Origin: an uncultured Sphingomonadaceae bacterium
Lineage (GTDB): Bacteria; Pseudomonadota; Alphaproteobacteria; Sphingomonadales; Sphingomonadaceae
Assembly (NCBI GenBank): GCA_947504025.1
Contig: CANNFX010000001.1
Coordinates: 372,001 to 436,000 of the forward strand
Length of the DNA: 64,000 nucleotides
Direction: 5' to 3'
Positions 34,425 through 42,405 of this stretch are shown here, piece by piece. The notes below the pieces were generated by a model. It ran no database searches. It saw only the letters and a program-made list of their open reading frames with translations, and was not told the DNA's origin. Made by a program: the position numbers and the translations under genes. How positions within the stretch are numbered: position 1 is the first letter of the stretch; every line of letters starts with the position of its first letter.

Positions 34425-34448
34425 GGCGGCGGCCTTCGGGCCGTCGCC
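34425..34448 (+). promoter_or_regulatory. Stable intercistronic hairpin with UUCG tetraloop
   Basis: A 10-bp stem GGCGGCGGCC/GGCCGTCGCC (one G-T pair) closes on TTCG, then CTTTC. It lies between the 360-residue protein gene and the large barrel gene, 14 bases before the latter's start. Such hairpins can slow readthrough or protect upstream mRNA, which would keep the downstream large protein at lower level than the small ones. Confidence 0.55.
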
Positions 34449-34462
34449 CTTTCGAGGATTGC

Positions 34463-37400
34463 ATGACTATATTTCACACCCTTCACGACAAGACGTCAGC
34501 GCTGCTCGCAGCGCTGGCCCTTGCCGTGTCCGGTACAGCCAGCGCCCAGACCATCGACAATGTGGCAGATGCTAGCTGGACTTCTGGTGGTGAAGACTAC
34601 TCCACGACTTCAAACCAAGTTTCTATCGACGTTACACCAACAGGCGTGACGATCGAGACATTCCATCCGTCGCTAACTACTGGACGGGATATCACCGTAC
34701 AGACACCGATTTGCGGCGCTGCACCGATCAGCCTGCCGGGGATCGTTAGTGGTGACACCCTGACATCCTCAATCGCGCGGACCGATACCTTCCGTATTGG
34801 CGAAAATCTGTTTTTCCAGATCACTGCAGCCGCGGCCAACCTCGACAGCAGCGCGGAGGATAGCCTTACCGCTATCCTCACCGCGCCATCGGGTGACCGC
34901 GAAGAGCTGCAGGTCTTTGAAACCGGCGTAGACACCGGTACCTTCATAGGGGCTATCCCTACACTCCGCTCGCCTCCTGCCGTCGTACAGGGCGATTGCC
35001 GCCTGAGCGTTGCTGACGGTCAAACCGTAACAATCGAAGCTAGCGCAACCGGCCAACCAGGCGTGATCGCAACCGCAACGGTCACACTATTGGCCGACCC
35101 GTTCGGCGTTGTGTTTGACAGCGAGACAGGCGAGCCGGTTTCAGGTGCGCAAGTTACCCTGGTTGATGCCGTGACCGGCCTGCCCGCAACAGTCTTCGCA
35201 GAAGATGGCGTTACGCCTTGGCCCACAACGGTGATTTCAGGTCAGCCAATTACCGACGCTGCCGGCAACACTTACCCGGTTGGCGAGGGGGAATACTGGT
35301 TTCCGTTGACCGCCTTTGGTCAATATCGCCTCGAAATCACGCCACCCTCACCCTACACCGCACCATCGGTAGCGACGCCCGAACAGATCGCTAGCCTGCG
35401 CCGTCCAGACGGACGTACATTCGATATCTCCGATGCGTCGTATGGCGGTACATTCGATCTGATCAGCTTGATCCCTGTGCAGGTCGATATTCCACTCGAC
35501 CGCCCTGCTATTGGCGTTTCCATCGCCAAATCTGCATCGCGTCCTAATGCGCTGCCCGGTGATGCTGTGTTCTATACGATAACAGTCCGTAACCCAGATA
35601 CTGAAGCTGCAAAGCGCGATGTTATGGTTGTGGACACACCATCGCAATGGCTTCGTCTGCGCAAGAACTCCATCCGTATTGATGGCGTAAAGGCAGATGA
35701 GAGCGTATATTCCATCACACCAGACGGTAGTCAGTTAAGCGTTGCGTTTGATACTGTTGCGGCAGGAGCGACGCATAAGATCACCTACGCAATGGTCGTT
35801 CGCGCTGACGCCCCTGCTGGCCAAGCGGTCAACATTGCATCCGTCACCGACTCCAGAGACATTACTGCAACTACACGCGCTAATATCTTGATTGAACGTG
35901 AAACTATTGGTTCACGTATGACGATCATTGGACGCATCACAGACGGTCCCTGCACCGTTGAAGCTGATCGCCGCGGAATTCCCGGTGTTCGTGTGATGCT
36001 GGAAGACGGCAGCTACGCTATTACTGATTTTGACGGCCGTTATCACTTCGAAGGCATCGTGCCCGGCACGCATGTCGCGCAGGCGCTCGTTCAGACGCTA
36101 CCAGAGGGTAGCCACTTCGTAGATTGCCATCGTTCCACCCGTAGCGCCGGAAGCGCCACGTCGCGCTTCATCATCGGCCAGGGTGGTAGCCTTGTGGTTG
36201 CAGATTTCCACGCGGTGGTGCCAGCAGGTGCCCTGCCCGAGATCACCGAAGTAGCTACCGTATCGCCCAAGAGTGCCGAAGGCAGTGAGCCTCTCGCTAA
36301 CCCAACTCTCGACGGTAGCGACGCCCTATTCGCCAAGCCCACCACGAAGGCCGCTTCGGGCGCCGACATCGACTTTGTCGCGCTGGGTGATGGTCCAACC
36401 GAATTCCTTTTCCCTGAGCTGGGCCATAACCCTCGCGCTCCGGCAATTCGCGTCGCGATCCGCCACCGGCAGGGTGAGCGCGTCGAGTTGTCCGTCAACG
36501 GCGAGGCTGTAAGCCAGCTAGCATTTGACGGTGCACAAAAATCTTCCGACGGCGCATATGCCGTTAGCCTGTGGCGCGGTGTTCCGCTGCCAAGCGAAAA
36601 CACAGTCCTGACCGCCAAGGTTCTGGACGCGCAGGGCGCTACGGTTGCTGAACTGTCACGCGACGTGGCGTTCACATCCTCCCCTGCCCGCGCAGAGATC
36701 GTCAAAGGCCAGTCGCGCCTGATCGCTGACGGTGCGACCAATCCGGTCATCGCCGTTCGCATGACTGACCGCAAGGGTCGCCCTGTTCGCAACGGTGTAT
36801 CGGGTGCTGTTACGCTCAACGCGCCTTATGAAAGCGCTCAGGCCCTCGAAGCTATGCAGCTTCGCCAGCTTTCGGGCCTTGGCAACTCCAATCCAAGCTG
36901 GACCATCGAGGGTGATGACGGCATCGCACTGATCGAGCTCGCCCCAACAATGGTGAGCGGCCCGCTGCGCCTCGATTTCACATTTACAGATGGCGAAGTA
37001 ACCCGTCTGCAGCAGCTTGAAGACTGGGTTGTTCCCGGCGAGCAGGAATGGACTGTAGTCGGCCTCGCAGAGGGCACGATCGGTTCGCGCAGCGTCGCCG
37101 ACAATATGGAACGCACCGGCTCCTTCGACAGCGATTTGGGCGATGATGCCCGCATCGCACTCTACGCCAAGGGCCGTGTGCTGGGTAAGTTCCTTCTGAC
37201 TGTCTCCTATGACAGCGCGAAGGAAAAAGATGACACCGAACTGCTCGGCTTCATCAACCCGAATGCATATTACACCGTATTCGCCGATGGTTCGCATCGC
37301 CAGTTCGATGCAGCTTCGAAGGAAAAGCTGTATGTTCGCATCGAGAGCGACACCTTCTATGCACTGTATGGCGATTTCGTCACCGGCTTCGACCAAACCC

Positions 37401-39577
37401 AGCTTGCTCGCTACGTCCGCACCGCCACAGGCGTGAAGGCAGAGGGCCGCGTTGGCCGCGTTCATGCACAGGGCTTCGCGGCGGAAGTTACATCACGGTA
37501 TCGCCGCGATGAAATCCAGGGCAACGGCCTGACCGGCCCATACGATCTGTCGAGCCGCGCTATCATCCCGAACAGCGAGCGCGTTGTGATTGAAACGCGC
37601 GATCGTTTCCGTTCGGAAGTGATCGTCAGCACCCGCGAGCTCACACGCTTCATCGATTATGATATCGACATTCTGTCGGGCACGATCAGCTTCAGTTCGC
37701 CGGTTCTAAGCCGCGACTTCGATCTGAATCCGCAGTTTATCGTGATCGACTACGAAACCGAAACATTGGGTAGCACCAACGAATGGAACGCTGGCGTTCG
37801 CGCCGATTACACCACTTCGGACGGTATTTTGCGCATCGGCGCGACGGCCGTCACCGATAAGGGAGACGACGCTCGCACTGATATGGCCGCCATCGATCTG
37901 CGCGCACGCATCAATGCCAACACCGAAATTCGCGGTGAAATCGGCGCCAGCCGCACCGCTGGCGAAACCGACACTGCATGGCTGCTCGAGCTTGAGCATC
38001 ACACCGGCGACGTCGATGTGCTTGCCTATATGCGCTCGCTGCAAGCCGGATATGGCCTCGCCCAACAAAACGCCGCTGAGCGTGGACGCCGCAAGATTGG
38101 TTTCGACGCACGCTATGCCCCAAGCGACAAGTTCTCGCTGGTCGGTAGCGTGTGGCGTGACGATAGCCTGACTGACGATGCGCGCCGTCAGGCGATCCAA
38201 GTCAGCGGAACATACCGCGTTGCCGATACCGATCTCCGCCTCGGCATCGCCCGCTATTCCGACCGCACAGCTGACGGCGCGACCGGCACCTCCACCGTTC
38301 TCGAAGGCGGCGTGACGCAACGCTTACTCGACAATCGTCTTGAGTTGAGTTCCACTAGCAGTATTGCACTTGAAGGTACTGATTCTATTGATTTACCTAC
38401 TCGCCACCGTATTGCAGCGCGTTATGCACTGACCAACGCCGTGCGTTTGATTGGTAGCTATGAAATCTCATCCGGCGATGCGATTGACGCGCGTAACTTC
38501 AACGCTGGCGTTGAACTGACGCCGTGGTCCGGTGCCCGTGTTCTGACCACGCTCGGCCAGCAGGATATCAAGGAGCTCGGCAAGCGCACATATGCAGCTT
38601 ACGGCCTCGCCCAGTCCTTTAATATCGGCAGCAACCTGACGCTCGACGCAACCATCGATGGCAACAAGACCATCGGCGGCGGTGACTTTACTGGCGTGGT
38701 AAACCCAGAACAGCCAGTCACCGGCGGCGGTCAGCTCAGCCAGTCGGGCGCTCTGTTCGAAGACTTCACTGCAGCTACGCTGGGCGCGACATGGCGCAAG
38801 GATCGCTGGTCTGCCACGGGCCGTGCCGAATATCGTGACGGCGAATTTGCGGACCGCACCGGTTTCACCTTTGGCGCGATCCGCCAACTGGGTGAAGGCA
38901 GCGTGGTTGGCTCAGGTTTCACCTGGACCCGCGCCGAAGGCTCCAACGGCCAGACGACCGAGATATTCGACGGCGCAATTTCCGCCGCGCACCGCCCTGC
39001 AGAATCCGAATTCGCGATCCTGACGAAGCTCGAATATCGCAGCGACAAGGTTACCAATGCTGTTGCTGGCGAAGCTGGCGCAGTTGGTCAAACCGCCCTC
39101 ACGGTGAACGGCGATGCAAAGTCGCGCCGCCTAATCGGAAGCATTTCGACGAACTGGTCGCCCGACGGCATGGATGATGAAGACGATATCAGCGAAAACG
39201 AAGGCATGTATCGCCGTAGCGAATTTGGCGTGTTTGTTGGCGGTCGTTACAACTTCGACAGCTATGAAGGCTTTGACCTCAAAGGTTTCACTGCACTTGG
39301 CGGTGTAGACGCACGCATCGGCATCGGCGAGCGTATCGAAGTTGGTGCGACTGCAACGGTCCGCAGCAACCTGACAGACAATGTCACCAGCTATTCAATC
39401 GGCCCGCAAGTCGGTTTCACTCCTGCGGACGGCGTGTTGCTTACCGTTGGCTACAACATTACCGGTTTCCGCGACGATGATTTCTCTGCCGCGCGCAACA
39501 CCGATAAAGGTATTTACGCAGCCGTTCGCATGAAGTTTGATGCCGACACATTCTCGTTCTTAGGCCTCAGCCGGTAA
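34463..39577 (+). CDS. Large exported protein with DUF11 and SdrD-B-like modules and a predicted C-terminal barrel
   Basis: 1704 residues. Signal peptide to about residue 28 (AQTIDNVADASW follows, with the module shared with the DUF11 genes). Residues 35-215: an Ig-like segment. About 216-260: a carboxypeptidase-regulatory-like fold (FDSETGEPVSGAQVTL). About 349-470: a DUF11 repeat (IAKSASRPNALPGDAVFYTI). About 490-560: SdrD-B-like GIPGVRVMLEDGSYAITDFDGRYHFEGI. From about 865 to the end: alternating polar/hydrophobic strands with aromatic girdle residues and turns (NPNAYYTVFADG, NERVVIETRDRFRSE, YNITGFRD), strongly suggesting an outer-membrane beta-barrel. There is no TonB box or plug. Function unknown; possibly anchor or export pore for the other locus products. 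Good ribosome binding site GAGGA. Confidence 0.8.
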   Translation: MTIFHTLHDKTSALLAALALAVSGTASAQTIDNVADASWTSGGEDYSTTSNQVSIDVTPTGVTIETFHPSLTTGRDITVQTPICGAAPISLPGIVSGDTLTSSIARTDTFRIGENLFFQITAAAANLDSSAEDSLTAILTAPSGDREELQVFETGVDTGTFIGAIPTLRSPPAVVQGDCRLSVADGQTVTIEASATGQPGVIATATVTLLADPFGVVFDSETGEPVSGAQVTLVDAVTGLPATVFAEDGVTPWPTTVISGQPITDAAGNTYPVGEGEYWFPLTAFGQYRLEITPPSPYTAPSVATPEQIASLRRPDGRTFDISDASYGGTFDLISLIPVQVDIPLDRPAIGVSIAKSASRPNALPGDAVFYTITVRNPDTEAAKRDVMVVDTPSQWLRLRKNSIRIDGVKADESVYSITPDGSQLSVAFDTVAAGATHKITYAMVVRADAPAGQAVNIASVTDSRDITATTRANILIERETIGSRMTIIGRITDGPCTVEADRRGIPGVRVMLEDGSYAITDFDGRYHFEGIVPGTHVAQALVQTLPEGSHFVDCHRSTRSAGSATSRFIIGQGGSLVVADFHAVVPAGALPEITEVATVSPKSAEGSEPLANPTLDGSDALFAKPTTKAASGADIDFVALGDGPTEFLFPELGHNPRAPAIRVAIRHRQGERVELSVNGEAVSQLAFDGAQKSSDGAYAVSLWRGVPLPSENTVLTAKVLDAQGATVAELSRDVAFTSSPARAEIVKGQSRLIADGATNPVIAVRMTDRKGRPVRNGVSGAVTLNAPYESAQALEAMQLRQLSGLGNSNPSWTIEGDDGIALIELAPTMVSGPLRLDFTFTDGEVTRLQQLEDWVVPGEQEWTVVGLAEGTIGSRSVADNMERTGSFDSDLGDDARIALYAKGRVLGKFLLTVSYDSAKEKDDTELLGFINPNAYYTVFADGSHRQFDAASKEKLYVRIESDTFYALYGDFVTGFDQTQLARYVRTATGVKAEGRVGRVHAQGFAAEVTSRYRRDEIQGNGLTGPYDLSSRAIIPNSERVVIETRDRFRSEVIVSTRELTRFIDYDIDILSGTISFSSPVLSRDFDLNPQFIVIDYETETLGSTNEWNAGVRADYTTSDGILRIGATAVTDKGDDARTDMAAIDLRARINANTEIRGEIGASRTAGETDTAWLLELEHHTGDVDVLAYMRSLQAGYGLAQQNAAERGRRKIGFDARYAPSDKFSLVGSVWRDDSLTDDARRQAIQVSGTYRVADTDLRLGIARYSDRTADGATGTSTVLEGGVTQRLLDNRLELSSTSSIALEGTDSIDLPTRHRIAARYALTNAVRLIGSYEISSGDAIDARNFNAGVELTPWSGARVLTTLGQQDIKELGKRTYAAYGLAQSFNIGSNLTLDATIDGNKTIGGGDFTGVVNPEQPVTGGGQLSQSGALFEDFTAATLGATWRKDRWSATGRAEYRDGEFADRTGFTFGAIRQLGEGSVVGSGFTWTRAEGSNGQTTEIFDGAISAAHRPAESEFAILTKLEYRSDKVTNAVAGEAGAVGQTALTVNGDAKSRRLIGSISTNWSPDGMDDEDDISENEGMYRRSEFGVFVGGRYNFDSYEGFDLKGFTALGGVDARIGIGERIEVGATATVRSNLTDNVTSYSIGPQVGFTPADGVLLTVGYNITGFRDDDFSAARNTDKGIYAAVRMKFDADTFSFLGLSR

Positions 39578-39582
39578 AGCTG

Positions 39583-41598
39583 ATGGCCATTTCTCAGACA
39601 AAGTTACCGCTCGTTAACCATCATTCCGTATATCTGCCTGCCTATCGACAGCCCTTAGGTAGAGTCTTGAAATATATTTATTTTCTTGTCACACTAGCAA
39701 TAGGAATCGCGATTTCAATCGTCGCAGCACCTCAGGCGCGTGCGCAGACGATGACTTATGTCAACGGAACCGACGGCGCGATCAATGGCTCGACGACATG
39801 TGCCGCACCACTCGTGCGAAATTTTTCGGTCCCTGATTCCTTTACAGTCGGGGATGTAGACCTAGGCATTTTTGCCACTCACACTTGGCGCGGCGATATC
39901 CAGGTTACGTTGCAAGCCCCCGACGGAACACGAGTACGGTTAATCGAAGGGGATGATGGCACCATTGACGGCAACCATCTCAATGTTCGTTTGGACGATC
40001 AGGGCGGAACGATGCGCGTCAACCGGGATGACCCATCAGCAGCGCATTCGACCGCAGCGCCGCCGCCATTTGCAAACCTCTTCCGTCCCGACTCCGCGCT
40101 TTCGGCTTTTAACGGCAAGGCAAGCAACGGGACCTGGCGGCTGGAGATGTGCGATCTTTATACGCCAGATGACGACGGTACCTTCCGCCACGCAGAACTA
40201 TATCTGACAAACGCCGCACCACATGCTGATCTGTCGTTGACAAAAGCGGTCAGTAATGTCTCGCCGGCGAACGGCTCCACGATTAGCTATACGTTAGCGC
40301 TTACTAACTCGTCTGGATCATCTAACACGGCCACAGGTGTGGTGGTACGCGATCTACTGCCTGCGGGGATCAACTACGTCAGCTTTTCGGGATACGGCAC
40401 CTACAATTCCGCGACGGGTGACTGGAACATTGCCTCAATTGCCCCGGGTGAAACACGGACTTTGACGATCAATGCCACAGTCAACGTAACGCCGGGTACA
40501 ACTGTCACTAACACTGCGGAAGTCACAGCTTCGTCGCAAATCGACATCGATTCGACTGTCAACAATGGCATAACAACCGAAGACGATTACGCCAGCCGAA
40601 GCCTCACCGTAGCGGGAACGCGTGTTGCAGGCACGCCGCCTAGCATCAATGCCTTTTGCCCAGCTAACCAGCGGTTCTTCGATTGGCAGGGCCGTGCATG
40701 GACTGTGGAAAGCACCAATAATAACTACACTTTAGCCGGTATCGGTTTGATAAACTTCAACCTCACTACGGACGCGCCTTTCGTCGCGGGTTCGCCCGCG
40801 GTTAACACCACGAATACCGGTGGTCTTGCCGCTACTGAAGAAGGTCTGTTCGTCAATCTCAACAACAACACCGTTTCGGATCAAGCTTCGGTCGTGATGA
40901 CTTTGCCCACGGCTGTTCCGGGACTACAATTTACAATTTTTGATATCGATTTCGGGGCTGGCAGCTTTGCCGATAAGATAACTGTGACCGGAACTTACAA
41001 CGGTGCAACGGTATTACCCACCTTGACAAACGGTACTGCAAACTACGTTGTCGGCAATACCGCGATAGGCGATGTATCTTCGAATGGACCCGACGCGGAT
41101 GGTAATGTTGTGGTGACTTTCACGTCGGCCGTGGACACGATCACTATATTGTATGGGAGTCATTCGACAGCACCGGTCAATCCAGGCAATCAGTATTTGA
41201 CGGTTCATGATATTACATTTTGCAATCCGCAGGCCACTATTGCCGCAACAAAGACCAGTTCGATTGTCTCGGATCCGGTAAACGGAACGACGGACCCCAA
41301 GGCAATTCCTGGGGCAATCGTCCGATACTGCATCACGCTGACTAACACCGGCACTGCAACCGCTAGCAATTTGATTGCAGCAGATGCCTTGCCACCCGAG
41401 TTTTCCTATACGGCCGCAAGCAGCAGGTCCGGCACAGATTGCGCCACTGCTGCAACAGTTGAAGATGATGACAACATAGGTGCTGATGAAAGCGATCCTG
41501 TCGGCGTGTCAATTGCGACCGATACGCTAACAATTACGGCAGCCACTCTCGCCGCAGCGAACATGATTGCTGTAACTTTCGACGGGACGATCAACTAA
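39583..41598 (+). CDS. Exported protein with P-domain and DUF11 repeats
   Basis: 671 residues, starting five bases after the barrel gene, so probably co-translated. An unusually long N-terminal segment (about 52 residues) ends in a hydrophobic stretch and AQA/ARAQT, resembling a signal peptide. Residues about 75-210 form a proprotein convertase P-domain (FATHTWRGDIQVTLQAPDGT, GTWRLEMCDLYTPDD). Residues 214-330 are a DUF11 repeat (ADLSLTKAVSNVSP). The C-terminal DUF11 repeat (ATKTSSIVSDPVNGT, then KAIPGAIVRYCITL, about residues 553-582) matches the second DUF11 protein. A P-domain here without a protease is notable. Function unknown. Confidence 0.82.
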   Translation: MAISQTKLPLVNHHSVYLPAYRQPLGRVLKYIYFLVTLAIGIAISIVAAPQARAQTMTYVNGTDGAINGSTTCAAPLVRNFSVPDSFTVGDVDLGIFATHTWRGDIQVTLQAPDGTRVRLIEGDDGTIDGNHLNVRLDDQGGTMRVNRDDPSAAHSTAAPPPFANLFRPDSALSAFNGKASNGTWRLEMCDLYTPDDDGTFRHAELYLTNAAPHADLSLTKAVSNVSPANGSTISYTLALTNSSGSSNTATGVVVRDLLPAGINYVSFSGYGTYNSATGDWNIASIAPGETRTLTINATVNVTPGTTVTNTAEVTASSQIDIDSTVNNGITTEDDYASRSLTVAGTRVAGTPPSINAFCPANQRFFDWQGRAWTVESTNNNYTLAGIGLINFNLTTDAPFVAGSPAVNTTNTGGLAATEEGLFVNLNNNTVSDQASVVMTLPTAVPGLQFTIFDIDFGAGSFADKITVTGTYNGATVLPTLTNGTANYVVGNTAIGDVSSNGPDADGNVVVTFTSAVDTITILYGSHSTAPVNPGNQYLTVHDITFCNPQATIAATKTSSIVSDPVNGTTDPKAIPGAIVRYCITLTNTGTATASNLIAADALPPEFSYTAASSRSGTDCATAATVEDDDNIGADESDPVGVSIATDTLTITAATLAAANMIAVTFDGTIN

Positions 41599-41675
41599 AT
41601 TTAGTGATTGCAGGCACTTGGCTTTGTAGGATGGAATTAACCTTTTCTCCACGTTAACGCATCAGACTGGCCATT

Positions 41676-41828
41676 ATGGTAAAAAGTGTTCTTCTATTTG
41701 GTCTCGTGATGATTTTTGCCGTTCAATTCGGCCTGATCGACCTTCAACAGGTAAAAAACGATCTGGTGAACTGGACTGGTAGCTCCGACCAATCGTTGGC
41801 TGGACCGACAAGCACCGACTGGGGCTAA
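41676..41828 (+). CDS. Possible 50-residue membrane peptide
   Basis: A short open frame, ATG 41676 to TAA 41826-41828, with no strong ribosome binding site. It begins [20 protein letters not shown], a single hydrophobic helix, followed by a polar tail ending in STDWG. It lies just after the DUF11 locus, its stop overlapping the end of queF on the other strand. Plausible but not certain. Confidence 0.35.
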   Translation: MVKSVLLFGLVMIFAVQFGLIDLQQVKNDLVNWTGSSDQSLAGPTSTDWG

Positions 41829-42298
41829 CCGCGTCCGCGGTAACTCGCGACCCCCTGCTCCGGTACCCAAAGTCCCTCGGGCGGTGCACCTGACTGCCAA
41901 AACACATCAATCGGAATACCTCCGCGCGGATACCAATATCCGCCGATCCTCAGCCAACGCGGCTTCATCTCTTCCGTCAGTCGCTGACCGATGCCAACGG
42001 TCACATCCTCATGAAAGCCAGCATGATTGCGGAACGAGCCCAAAAACAGTTTGAGCGACTTCGATTCGACGATCGTTTCCCCCGGCGCATAATCGATCAC
42101 CAAATGGGCAAAGTCAGGCTGGCCAGTCACAGGGCAGAGCGATGTAAACTCTGGCGCAGCAAAGCGCACCATATAGAGCGCGCCTGTGCGCGGATTTGGT
42201 ACATAATCAAGTGCTGCCTCCTCGGGAGAAGCAGGCAATCCTGTTTGCTGCCCTAGAAAACGCGGGCCAGTTTTGTCTGATATAGGTGTGTCCGTCAT
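41825..42298 (-). CDS. queF: NADPH-dependent 7-cyano-7-deazaguanine reductase
   Basis: Reduces preQ0 to preQ1, with two NADPH, in queuosine synthesis; cytoplasmic, tunnel fold. 157 residues, short (unimodular) form. The catalytic Cys55 is in [14 protein letters not shown] with Asp62, and [15 protein letters not shown] is the NADPH-binding motif. The frame could also start 15 bases upstream. No other queuosine gene is adjacent. Confidence 0.94.
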   Translation of the reverse strand: MTDTPISDKTGPRFLGQQTGLPASPEEAALDYVPNPRTGALYMVRFAAPEFTSLCPVTGQPDFAHLVIDYAPGETIVESKSLKLFLGSFRNHAGFHEDVTVGIGQRLTEEMKPRWLRIGGYWYPRGGIPIDVFWQSGAPPEGLWVPEQGVASYRGRG

Positions 42299-42405
42299 GC
42301 CGCGCTGATGCAATTAAAGGCGACGTAACACAAGTGACACGGTGGACAGGACGGGTTCAGAGCGTATTCAGCGCTACCCGTGTTTTCGCAAGTATCAGCG
42401 TGTAA

